This document shows, piece by piece, positions 1-7,862 of a stretch of 13,614 nucleotides of DNA (its first letter is position 1; every line of letters starts with the position of its first letter). The translations under genes were made by a program, and so were the position numbers. This DNA is from Actinomycetes bacterium (GTDB lineage Bacteria > Actinomycetota > Acidimicrobiia > Acidimicrobiales > RAAP-2). The stretch spans positions 1 through 13,614 of the forward strand of contig JAJYZN010000062.1 of the NCBI GenBank assembly GCA_021799915.1. Reading direction: 5' to 3'. Under the pieces are notes generated by a model. That model did no database searches. It saw only the letters and a program-made list of their open reading frames with translations, and had not been told where the DNA came from.

Positions 1-1962
1 CTCGTATCCCATGACGAGCCCGAGCTTGCACGCGACCTCGACGCCGATGATGTAGGCCTCAAGGAGGTGGCGTCCGCCGGCGCCCACCTCTACTGGAGCG
101 AGAGCCGGCCTGAGGAGGGAGGTCGCCAAGTGGTGGTCCGGTCGACCCTGGACGGCGTACCTGAGCTCGTCACGCCGCCGGGCGTGAGCGTGCGTTCGCG
201 GGTCCACGAGTACGGGGGCGGCGCCTTCTGCCTGGTGCCCGACGGAGCTGCCGACGTCCCGCGAATCGAGGCGTCCCGGTGCGCCTACGTGGACCAGGAC
301 AGCCAGCGGGTGCACGTTCTCGACCCCGGTCGTGACCCCATGGCCCTCGGGTCACCACCTCCCGAAGGCGTCGACTGTCGCTACGGCGACCTTCGGGCGA
401 CCCCCGACGGCCGTTGGGTGCTGGCGGTGCGTGAGCGACTGGTCGACCGCACTGCGGTGCGTGACCTGGTGGCCCTGCCCGTCCCCGAAGGGCCGGCCGA
501 CGGCCGGGGCCAGTGCGTGCTCCGTTCGGGCCGTGACTTCTTCGCCGCCCCCCGGGTGGACCGGTCGGGCCGGTGGCTGGCCTGGATCTGCTGGGACCAT
601 CCGGACATGTCCTGGGACGCCTCGGAGCTCTGGGTGGGCGAGCTCGAAGAGGAGGGCGGTGCCCTCGGGGTGCGCCGGGAGCGTCGGCTGGACGGCGGTC
701 GGGAGGCCGGTGTCTCGGTCGGCCAGCCCCTCTGGTGTGGAGACGGGGCGTTGGTCTACGTGTCGGACTCGGCGGGGTGGTGGCAGCCGTGGCGATGGCG
801 ACCGGGCTCTCCGTCCGAACGGCTCTGCGACGACGAAGGCGAATTCCACGGGCCCGACTGGCAGCTGGGGCAGAGCACGATGGCCGAGCTGGGGGACGGG
901 ACGATCGCCTGTCGCCGGCGCTCCTCGGGCTTCGACCGGATCGGCGTGCTGGACCCGGCGACGAAGAGGTTCGCTCCCCTCGGGGCGGCGTGCGTCTCGG
1001 TCAGTGCGGTGTGCACCCACGCCGGAGGTGTGGCCTGGTTGGGTGCGACGGCGGACCGTCCGGCGGAGCCGTGGTGGGCGCCACTCGGCGCACCCGAGCC
1101 GCCGGAGCCTTCCCGCCCGGTGCTCGGGGGGGGATCGGGCATCCTGGCCGAGGCGAACGTGTCGGCGGCCCGGCATTTCTCGTTCACGGGACGGCGGGGG
1201 AGCGTGGTGCGCGGTCTGTACTACCCACCCCAGCTGGCCGGGGTGAAGGGGGACCCGGGACGGCGGCCCCCCCTCGTCGTGACCTGTCACGGTGGTCCCA
1301 CCGGGGCCGCCGAGGCCGGGTTCGATCCCCAGGTCCAGATGTTCACCACGCGGGGTTTCGCCGTGGTGGCGGTGGACTACACCGGAAGTGCCGGCTACGG
1401 CCGGGCGTACCGCCAGGGGCTCCTCGGGGCCTGGGGCATCGTCGACGTCGACGACTGTGTGGACGCCGCCGTCCACGCCGCATCTCGCGGCTGGGCCGAC
1501 GCGGGACGCATGTGCATACGGGGCAGCAGTGCCGGCGGTTTGACCGCCCTCGGGGCGCTCGTCCGCTCGGAGGTGTTCTCGGGCGCGGTCTCCTGGTACG
1601 GGGTCACCGATCTTCTGGCTCTCGCCGCGGTGACCCACGACTTCGAGTCCCGCTACACCGAACGGTTGGTGGGGGCGCCGGCGACCGACGCCGACGAGTA
1701 CCGTCGCCGCTCGCCGGCCTGCCGGGCACAGGATATGACCGGATCGGTCCTGGTCCTCCAAGGGCTCGAGGATCCCGTGGTTCCCCCGAGCCAATCCGAG
1801 GCCCTGGTGACCGCTCTGCGTAACCGGGGCCGCCCGTGCCGGCTGGTCACGTTCGCCGGAGAGGGGCACGGCTTCCGGAGGGCCGACACGATCTGCGCTG
1901 CCCTCGAAGCCGAACTGGCCTTCGTCGACGGGCTGCTCGATGGCTCCCCCGACCGTTCCTGA
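1..1962 (+). CDS. S9-family (prolyl oligopeptidase-type) serine peptidase, 5' partial
   Basis: Alpha/beta-hydrolase peptidase with an N-terminal beta-propeller (roughly 1-1170) and a C-terminal catalytic domain (roughly 1180-1950). The catalytic triad is visible. The nucleophile Ser is in GSSAGG (codon 1528-1530), the Asp in LEDPVVPP (1771-1773) and the His in GEGHGF (1867-1869). An HGGP oxyanion segment starts at 1288. The family cleaves short peptides, often after proline or as acyl-aminoacyl peptidases; the exact substrate cannot be read here. The first in-frame start is GTG at 67, but the frame is open to base 1 and family-like sequence (DDVGLKEVASAGAHLYW) begins before 67. An AAGGAG at 61-66 abuts that GTG with no spacer. 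I therefore infer that the true start lies outside the window. Cytoplasmic location is likely, since no signal peptide is visible, but the real N-terminus is missing. Confidence 0.92.
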   Translation, partial: LVSHDEPELARDLDADDVGLKEVASAGAHLYWSESRPEEGGRQVVVRSTLDGVPELVTPPGVSVRSRVHEYGGGAFCLVPDGAADVPRIEASRCAYVDQDSQRVHVLDPGRDPMALGSPPPEGVDCRYGDLRATPDGRWVLAVRERLVDRTAVRDLVALPVPEGPADGRGQCVLRSGRDFFAAPRVDRSGRWLAWICWDHPDMSWDASELWVGELEEEGGALGVRRERRLDGGREAGVSVGQPLWCGDGALVYVSDSAGWWQPWRWRPGSPSERLCDDEGEFHGPDWQLGQSTMAELGDGTIACRRRSSGFDRIGVLDPATKRFAPLGAACVSVSAVCTHAGGVAWLGATADRPAEPWWAPLGAPEPPEPSRPVLGGGSGILAEANVSAARHFSFTGRRGSVVRGLYYPPQLAGVKGDPGRRPPLVVTCHGGPTGAAEAGFDPQVQMFTTRGFAVVAVDYTGSAGYGRAYRQGLLGAWGIVDVDDCVDAAVHAASRGWADAGRMCIRGSSAGGLTALGALVRSEVFSGAVSWYGVTDLLALAAVTHDFESRYTERLVGAPATDADEYRRRSPACRAQDMTGSVLVLQGLEDPVVPPSQSEALVTALRNRGRPCRLVTFAGEGHGFRRADTICAALEAELAFVDGLLDGSPDRS

Positions 1963-2001
1963 CCGCACTCGCGTGACCGTCTCTGGCTGCTGCGTGATTG
2001 G

Positions 2002-2007
2002 TACCAT
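2002..2007 (+). promoter_or_regulatory. Possible extended -10 box of the GT87-like gene
   Basis: TACCAT is preceded by TGG, giving a TGN-TANNNT extended -10 pattern, 73 bp before the GTG at 2081. No convincing -35 hexamer sits at normal spacing. The rest of the 118-bp gap (1963-2080) shows nothing else clear. Confidence 0.3.
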
Positions 2008-2080
2008 GCGCCGGACCAGCGAAGGCGGTCCTGGGGGAGCTGGGCGCCGGTGTCCGCCGGGCGCCAGATGAGGAGTCCGA

Positions 2081-3412
2081 GTGCGTGACCTCCGCAAGAC
2101 GTGGGGCCCGTGGGTGGCGACCTTGCCCCCCGAGACCGTCGACGCCGGCCTCTACGGGATCTCGGCCGTCTTCGCCGCCGTCACCGCCGGCTTCTCCACG
2201 CTGGCCCTGTACCGCGCCTGGGGCGAGATCGCCGTGGGGCCGTACCTGGTGGTGGGCGCAGTGTCGGCCCTTCTCGGACGGCGCCGGCGATTGCCTCGGC
2301 CCACTTCGGAGACCAGGGCCGGTGGGGGCGCCACTCGTCTGAGCGGGGTGCGGATCTGGCTCCTGGTGGTGACGCTCATTGGCGCCGTGGTGGCGCCGCT
2401 GGCCGTCGAAGTGGCACTGCGCGGGCACGGCAACCCGCCGGCCCACGTCCAGCCCGAAGTGGTGGTGATCGAGCAGGCCGGCGAGCGCCTGGCCCAGGGG
2501 AAGGACCCGTACCACGCCACGGTGAGCCACGGTCACGTGCTCTCGGCCGTTCCTGGCGAGCCCGCCTACGAAGCCTTCTTCCCGTACCTGCCGCTCATGG
2601 CCGTCTTCGGGCTCCCGGCCAGCACGCACGCCCCGGTGGGACTCAGTGATGCCCGGGTCTTCTTCACCCTGGTGACGTTGGTGGTGGTGGCCCTGGCCCT
2701 GGCCCTGGCCCGCGGTCCGACCGAGCCGCGCTTCCGGGTCCTGCAGTTCGCCGCCGTGCTGCCCACGGCCGCCCTCCCGTTGGTCACCGGGGGCGACGAC
2801 ATGCCCATCGTGGCCTTCCTCCTGCTGGCGATGGTGCTGGCCCAGCGACGCCGTCCGGGATGGAGCGGCGTCGTGCTGGGTGCCGTGTCGGCCATGAAGT
2901 TCACCGCCTGGCCCCTGGCCGCGCTGGCCCTGTTCGCGGCCCGGGACCGCTCGGGTCGGCGGGCGCCGTTGCGCATGCTGGCCGGGATCTTGGTCGTGAC
3001 CGTCCCGATCGTCGTGCCGTTCATGCTCCGCGACGTCCGGGCCTTCGTCTACAACGTGGCCCTGTTCCCGCTCGGTCTGGCCGGGGTCCCCTCCCCGGCG
3101 GCCAGCGCCCTGCCGGGGCACATCTTGGTCTCGGTGTTTCCCGGCATCCATCGGATCCTGCCCGTGGCGCTGGTGGTGATCGGAGCGGTCGTCGTCGTCC
3201 GGGTCCTGGTGCGCCACCCCCCGTCCACCCCGGCCCAGGTCACCTCGCTGGCGGCGTGGATCATGCTGGTGGCGATCCTCTTCGCCCCGGCCACCCGGGT
3301 GGGCTACCTCCTCTACCCGGCCGACTTCTTCGTGTGGGCCTACATGTTCCGCCGCCAGGACCGGGCCGACCGCTCGGTCGTGGTCCCCGAGCCGGCGGTG
3401 GCCGAGCGCTGA
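2081..3412 (+). CDS. GT87/DUF2029-like integral membrane glycosyltransferase (putative)
   Basis: Multi-pass membrane protein of 443 residues with about 9-11 hydrophobic segments (for example 24-44, 93-112, 193-210, 298-315, 360-378, 388-404). It resembles GT-C fold, GT87-type mannosyl/arabinosyl transferases that use polyprenyl-phosphate sugars. Supporting features are an extracytoplasmic segment with E-QAGERLAQGKDPYHA (residues 131-146), YEAFFPYLPLM (163-173), a GGDD loop (237-240), and the downstream pattern GVVLGAVSAMKFTAWPL with a conserved Lys (273). Sugar donor and acceptor are unknown; a role in cell-envelope glycan or glycolipid assembly is an inference. The GTG start at 2081 is supported by AGGAG at 2071-2075 with 5-nt spacing. 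The gene converges on the minus-strand gene ending at 3442, with only 29 bp between and no clear terminator hairpin. Confidence 0.75.
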   Translation: MRDLRKTWGPWVATLPPETVDAGLYGISAVFAAVTAGFSTLALYRAWGEIAVGPYLVVGAVSALLGRRRRLPRPTSETRAGGGATRLSGVRIWLLVVTLIGAVVAPLAVEVALRGHGNPPAHVQPEVVVIEQAGERLAQGKDPYHATVSHGHVLSAVPGEPAYEAFFPYLPLMAVFGLPASTHAPVGLSDARVFFTLVTLVVVALALALARGPTEPRFRVLQFAAVLPTAALPLVTGGDDMPIVAFLLLAMVLAQRRRPGWSGVVLGAVSAMKFTAWPLAALALFAARDRSGRRAPLRMLAGILVVTVPIVVPFMLRDVRAFVYNVALFPLGLAGVPSPAASALPGHILVSVFPGIHRILPVALVVIGAVVVVRVLVRHPPSTPAQVTSLAAWIMLVAILFAPATRVGYLLYPADFFVWAYMFRRQDRADRSVVVPEPAVAER

Positions 3413-3441
3413 GCGCGTACCGGGCCGGCTGGATTCGCCGA

Positions 3442-4125
3442 TCAGCTGGCGTCGGGCACTTCGAACAGGCGTAGCTGGAACCGGGTCGACTGGTGGACGC
3501 CAGCCGGGCCGGTGAATCGGGTGGGGGAGACGACGGCGCCGACCTCCCAGTACCACCCGTCGGAACCGGCCTGCTCGGAGAGGACTTCGACCCCTTCGGG
3601 TATGCCGGTGGCCGGAGCCACCCCGACGATCTTCCACCCGTGGCGGTCCAGCTCGGACCGGTAGAAGGCGACGAGTGTGGCCTCGGTGGACGAGGCCGTG
3701 AACGCCATCTGACCGTCGTACTGGTTCGTGTTCGAGACCGAGTGTCCGTGCGGAACCGGAGTGGAGCCGACTGGGAGGGTGAGGGAGTCGAGAATGTTGG
3801 CCGGCGGTGTGTCCGCCTGCTCGATGGGACCCAACCCGGTGACCGCGGGGACCGCTTTGAGGGAGGACCCGGCAACCGCGACCGGCCTGGTCGACACCGA
3901 GGGCGACGTGGTCGTGTGGCCCGTGGAGACGACGGAGAGGACCCCGAACACGAGGATCAGGCCGACGGCGATAGCCCCTACGACCAGGGCCGGTCCGAGT
4001 CCCGGACCCCTCCTGGTCGGGGGGAGGGGCGCGTCGGGTCCCTGGTCGGGTCCCGTCGGCCGATCGTCCACGTTGGCGGTGTGGAGATCGGGACCCGGGT
4101 CGTGTGCCGTCGGAGTGCGGGCCAC
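3442..4125 (-). CDS. Single-pass membrane protein of unknown function
   Basis: A 227-residue protein with a Pro-rich cytoplasmic N-terminus (1-40), one transmembrane helix (about 43-67, LGPALVVGAIAVGLILVFGV) and an outward-facing domain. A Ser/Thr-rich linker (68-85) leads into this domain, which contains TLVAFYRSELDRHGWKI (150-166). That fragment is typical of small extracytoplasmic domains in actinobacterial conserved hypothetical proteins, where a chain residue pattern A-FYR-L--GW recurs. I do not recognise a named family and assign no function. The GTG start at 4125 has GGAGG just upstream, with 3-nt spacing, and a TATGCT -10 box 8 nt before the start. It lies 94 bp downstream of thiD on the same strand but probably has its own promoter. 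Confidence 0.75.
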   Translation of the reverse strand: MARTPTAHDPGPDLHTANVDDRPTGPDQGPDAPLPPTRRGPGLGPALVVGAIAVGLILVFGVLSVVSTGHTTTSPSVSTRPVAVAGSSLKAVPAVTGLGPIEQADTPPANILDSLTLPVGSTPVPHGHSVSNTNQYDGQMAFTASSTEATLVAFYRSELDRHGWKIVGVAPATGIPEGVEVLSEQAGSDGWYWEVGAVVSPTRFTGPAGVHQSTRFQLRLFEVPDAS

Positions 4126-4133
4126 CGCCTCCG

Positions 4134-4139
4134 AGCATA
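4134..4139 (-). promoter_or_regulatory. -10 box (TATGCT) of the membrane protein gene
   Basis: On the minus strand, TATGCT lies 8 nt before the GTG start at 4125. This places the transcription start at or within a base or two of the start codon, a near-leaderless layout. A -35 element is not clear. Confidence 0.5.
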
Positions 4140-4219
4140 CGGGCCGAGTCGGCTGTCGAGGCGGCGAGGGGTCGGTGGGGCTCGGGTGCCACGCCCGCCT
4201 CGGGCCGCCAGAGCGTGCG

Positions 4220-5047
4220 CTAGGTGGAAGGACCGGTCGGAGGCTCCCAGCCGAAGTGGTCGATGGGGCCTCGACCGGCCCCCAGGGTCCAGGTCCGGGC
4301 GCCGGCGAGGGCCGCCAGCACGAAGTGCTTGGCCCGCGCCACGGCCGGTTCGGGCTGTGTGCCGAGCGCCAGTGCCGCGGCGATGGCCGCCGACAGGGAG
4401 CAGCCCGTGCCGTGGTCGTTGGTGGTCGGGACCCGGCGAGCGGGCAGCACCGTGACCCTCCGAGGACCGGCCACCACGTCGGGGGAGCCCCCCGAGCGGC
4501 TCAGGTGCCCACCTTTCACCACCACGACCCGGGCGCCGAGCGCCCTCAGCTCCTCGGCCATCTCGGTCATCTCCTCGACGGTGGTCACCGTGCTCGGGTC
4601 CCGCCCGGTGAGCGCGGCTGCTTCGGTCACGTTCGGCGTGAGAATATCGGCGAAGGGGATGAGGTGCGCGCGGTAGGCGTCGACTCCGCCGGGACCCATG
4701 AGGATCGACCCGCTGGTGGAGATCAGCACCGGGTCCACCACCACGGGCCCCAGCACCCCCGATGCCGCCAGACGACCCACGGCGGCGACGGTGTCGGGGC
4801 GGGCCAGCATCCCGGTCTTCGTGGCCGCCGGGGCCAAGTCGCCCACGACCGCCTCCACCTGGGCGACCACGAACTCCGGATCGATGTCGAGCACCCCGGT
4901 GACCCCGAGCGTGTTCTGAGCGGTGACCGCGGTCAGGGCGCTCGTCCCGAACACCCCGAAGGCAGAGAAGGTCTTGAGGTCTGCCTGGATCCCGGCACCT
5001 CCCCCCGAGTCCGAGCCAGCAACGGTGAGGGCCACGCGGGGCGTCAC
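4220..5047 (-). CDS. thiD: Hydroxymethylpyrimidine/phosphomethylpyrimidine kinase ThiD
   Basis: Ribokinase-fold cytosolic enzyme of thiamine biosynthesis that phosphorylates HMP and HMP-P to HMP-PP, the pyrimidine half of thiamine. At 275 residues it has the normal family length. Family motifs seen are [22 protein letters not shown] at residues 6-27 (substrate and start of fold), VTAQNT (41-46), VVVDPVL (102-108), [11 protein letters not shown] (136-146), VVVKGGH (175-181) and [16 protein letters not shown] (211-226) with the catalytic/anion-hole GTGC ending at Cys216. The GTG start at 5047 has a TACCCT box 6 nt upstream, so the mRNA is probably leaderless. It is divergent from thiG, which makes the thiazole half, so the shared 161-bp region may coordinate both. 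No thiE or thiC is in the window. Confidence 0.95.
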   Translation of the reverse strand: MTPRVALTVAGSDSGGGAGIQADLKTFSAFGVFGTSALTAVTAQNTLGVTGVLDIDPEFVVAQVEAVVGDLAPAATKTGMLARPDTVAAVGRLAASGVLGPVVVDPVLISTSGSILMGPGGVDAYRAHLIPFADILTPNVTEAAALTGRDPSTVTTVEEMTEMAEELRALGARVVVVKGGHLSRSGGSPDVVAGPRRVTVLPARRVPTTNDHGTGCSLSAAIAAALALGTQPEPAVARAKHFVLAALAGARTWTLGAGRGPIDHFGWEPPTGPST

Positions 5048-5053
5048 CCGGCG

Positions 5054-5059
5054 AGGGTA
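5054..5059 (-). promoter_or_regulatory. -10 box (TACCCT) of thiD
   Basis: Minus-strand TACCCT ends 6 nt before the thiD GTG (5047), consistent with leaderless transcription. An overlapping second candidate, TACGCT at 5059-5064, would give an 11-nt gap and so a leader of only a few bases. Confidence 0.5.
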
Positions 5060-5091
5060 GCGTACAGGACGGCCACGAGTCAGCTCTATGA

Positions 5092-6006
<915 letters not shown>

Positions 6007-6055
6007 GGTCGTCACACCTGACCGTGCCAGGTTCGGTCGCCGCACCCACGTGGTT

Positions 6056-6067
6056 CCACCCGGGTGG
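6056..6067. promoter_or_regulatory. Perfect 12-bp palindrome and repeats upstream of the pilin operon
   Basis: CCACCCGGGTGG is self-complementary. A second palindrome, CCACGTGG, lies just before it (6046-6053), and the motif CGGGTGGGATGG occurs twice in a row (6061-6072 and 6075-6086). These sit 30-60 bp upstream of the pilin -10 box and could be regulator sites. In GC-rich DNA a chance origin is possible. The remainder of the 6007-6125 gap holds a weak ACCTG/CAGGT inverted repeat (6016-6032) after thiG. Confidence 0.3.
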
Positions 6068-6112
6068 GATGGCGCGGGTGGGATGGCCCTGGGAAACGGT
6101 CGTCGAGGGCCT

Positions 6113-6118
6113 TAGGAT
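6113..6118 (+). promoter_or_regulatory. -10 box (TAGGAT) of the pilin-like operon
   Basis: TAGGAT ends 7 nt before GTG 6126, the spacing expected for a leaderless message. This argues against the earlier in-frame starts at 5976 and 6117; the latter ATG overlaps the -10 box itself. Confidence 0.5.
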
Positions 6119-6125
6119 GGTCACG

Positions 6126-6758
6126 GTGGAGAGGGGGACGCCGGTGGACGTGGCGGGCAGTGCACGGGGCGTTCCGAAGGGTCGTCGGGTGACGAGGGCA
6201 CCGGGGCGGCGGCGTGGCGACGACGGGCTGACGCTGATCGAGGTCATCGTGGCCAGCGTGATGATCCTGCTCATCTTCGTGCCGGTCTCGAACTTCCTGG
6301 CGTCGGGGGATCGGGTCATCGCCAACTCCCAGAGCAACCGGGTGCTGGTCGCCGTCGCCAACGCCGAGGTGACCTCCGTGCTCCAGGGGAAGTTCCCGCC
6401 GCCCAACTTCCCGGCCAAGTGGACAACGTCGGCGGCCTGGCCCTCGACGTCGACGTGCACGGCGCACGCCGGTCTGTGCCCGTCGGGGACACAGGACTCG
6501 GTCAAGTGGAAGGCCCTGGTGACCGGTGGATGGTGCGCCCTGATCAAGACAACAACGGCCCACCCGGGAACATACAAGTGGGGGAACGGCAAAGTGCTGC
6601 CGAACACGGTGCCCACCTACCACGTCGCCGTGAAGGTCACGGCTCCCGAAGGCCAGAGCGGGACCGGTCGGGCCCTGGCCCAGGGCGAGTTCGCTCAGGC
6701 CACCGGAGGACCGTCCGCGACAGAGACAGTGAGCTCATGTCCGCTCGGGCTGTCGTAG
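6126..6758 (+). CDS. PilV-like type IV prepilin / minor pilin
   Basis: Secreted pilin-like protein of 210 residues. A long basic leader (1-34, rich in Arg) ends in GDDG, followed by LTLIEVIVASVMILLIFVPV. This is the class III prepilin signal: cleavage by a PilD-type peptidase after Gly34, Glu at +5 (Glu39) and a hydrophobic helix. The LIEVIVA-type N-terminus most resembles PilV/GspI pseudopilins. The mature part carries four Cys (in STCTAHAGLC, GGWCAL and SSCPLG) that could form disulfides outside the cell. It is the first gene of a three-gene operon; the next gene's start overlaps its end or lies 2 nt after it. ACA threonine codons are frequent. It probably acts as a minor pilin that primes or decorates a type IV pilus, but no pilB/C/D/T lies in the window. 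Confidence 0.8.
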   Translation: MERGTPVDVAGSARGVPKGRRVTRAPGRRRGDDGLTLIEVIVASVMILLIFVPVSNFLASGDRVIANSQSNRVLVAVANAEVTSVLQGKFPPPNFPAKWTTSAAWPSTSTCTAHAGLCPSGTQDSVKWKALVTGGWCALIKTTTAHPGTYKWGNGKVLPNTVPTYHVAVKVTAPEGQSGTGRALAQGEFAQATGGPSATETVSSCPLGLS

Positions 6759-7828
6759 CGATGACCGCCGGCCACCACCCACGGGGCTCCCGGGTCGCGC
6801 CGGGGACGGAGAGACCGTCCCGGCGACACGGCGACGAGTCCGGGTTCTCCCTGACCGAGCTCATCGTGGCCTCTCTCATCCTGTCGATCATCTTGGGCGT
6901 CACCCTGGTGATCTCCACCAGCGTGTTCCAGCAGGCGTCGCTCGAGGTGGCATCGGGGCAGTCGGCGTCGACAGCGCAGTCTGCCGTCGACACCATGTCC
7001 CTCTACCTGCGCGGCACGGTCTCGCCAGCCGACTGGGCCACCTCGAACGACTCCAGCACCACAGTCAAGGGGTGCTGGAACAAGACAGCAGTCTCCGACC
7101 CGACATCGAGCGGGGCGACGCCGCCCACCCCCATCTCTTACTACCCGCCGGTGACCAGTCCCACAGGGACGGGGGGCGGTGCGGTGTTCAAGGGAACCAC
7201 AGGCAAGTACACGGTCCCGGCTCCGGCCAACACCGCCATCATCGTGGCCCACCCCTTCGACATGGTCTTCTGCGCCTACCAGCCCGAGGCTCCTGCCGGG
7301 ACAGCGCCCCACGTGTACCGGCTGTGGATCGACCCCGCCACCTGCCGGGCTGCGGCCGGGGCCCCACCCGGGGGCGGGCTCACAGACGACGTCTGCACAC
7401 TGCTCCTCGAGGATCTCGGGACCGCGGCCACGTGCTCGACGTGGACACCGCCCGGGACGCCACCGCCGGCCGGGTCGAAATCGGGGGGGACGTGCACCCC
7501 GCCGGTCGGCCATCGGGTGCTGGCCCGCTCGGTGTGGTGCACGTTGGCCTGCCAAGAGGAGATCGAGGGCACGCTCCCGGCGGGGACGGTCGTGAGCACC
7601 CCGGCCCTCTTCACCTACTACGCCACAGGGTCGGCCGGCACCTCGCTCGCTCCGTCCATGGACGACCGGACGGTGGTCGGTGGGAACGCGCTGGTCGACA
7701 TCCACGACGTGTCCATGAACGTCTCGGTGATCACCGACGCCGTGTCGCACGCTCCCAACGGGAGCGGCCGGGTGATGTCGAAGGCGACGGGGAACCTGTT
7801 CCTCTCGGGCACGGAGACTTCGTCATGA
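6737..7828 (+). CDS. PilW-like type IV prepilin / minor pilin
   Basis: About 363 residues. The leader ends in GDESG, then FSLTELIVASLILSIILGVTLVIS: cleavage after Gly36, Phe at +1 and Glu at +5 (Glu41). The mature part continues with a helix (STSVFQQASLEVASGQSASTAQSAVDTMSLYLR split by small residues) as in PilW/PulJ-type pilins, and ends with beta-type segments near VDIHDVSMNVSVITDAV. Several Cys residues lie in the middle. ATG 6737 overlaps the previous gene by 22 bp. ATG 6761, 2 nt after the previous stop, is an equally possible start; neither has a strong Shine-Dalgarno. The long open frame extends upstream to 6419 inside pilV-like, but that part is a shadow. ACA codons are common. Confidence 0.78.
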   Translation: MSARAVVAMTAGHHPRGSRVAPGTERPSRRHGDESGFSLTELIVASLILSIILGVTLVISTSVFQQASLEVASGQSASTAQSAVDTMSLYLRGTVSPADWATSNDSSTTVKGCWNKTAVSDPTSSGATPPTPISYYPPVTSPTGTGGGAVFKGTTGKYTVPAPANTAIIVAHPFDMVFCAYQPEAPAGTAPHVYRLWIDPATCRAAAGAPPGGGLTDDVCTLLLEDLGTAATCSTWTPPGTPPPAGSKSGGTCTPPVGHRVLARSVWCTLACQEEIEGTLPAGTVVSTPALFTYYATGSAGTSLAPSMDDRTVVGGNALVDIHDVSMNVSVITDAVSHAPNGSGRVMSKATGNLFLSGTETSS

Positions 7829-7862
7829 CCGTCGGTCGAGACGGCGGGAAGGGATGGGTGAC

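Noticed and set aside
573..1823. A 416-codon plus-strand frame inside the peptidase gene
   Set aside because: It is an alternative frame of a gene with a complete catalytic triad, and its own translation is low-complexity Gly/Arg.
2006..2071. A 21-codon ORF before the GT87-like gene
   Set aside because: Its ATG overlaps the likely -10 box and it has no ribosome binding site.
1847..4192. A 781-codon open frame on the minus strand
   Set aside because: It runs opposite the peptidase end and GT87-like gene and through the membrane protein in another frame. Its composition (Gly/Arg/His-rich, no domain) is that of a GC-rich shadow.
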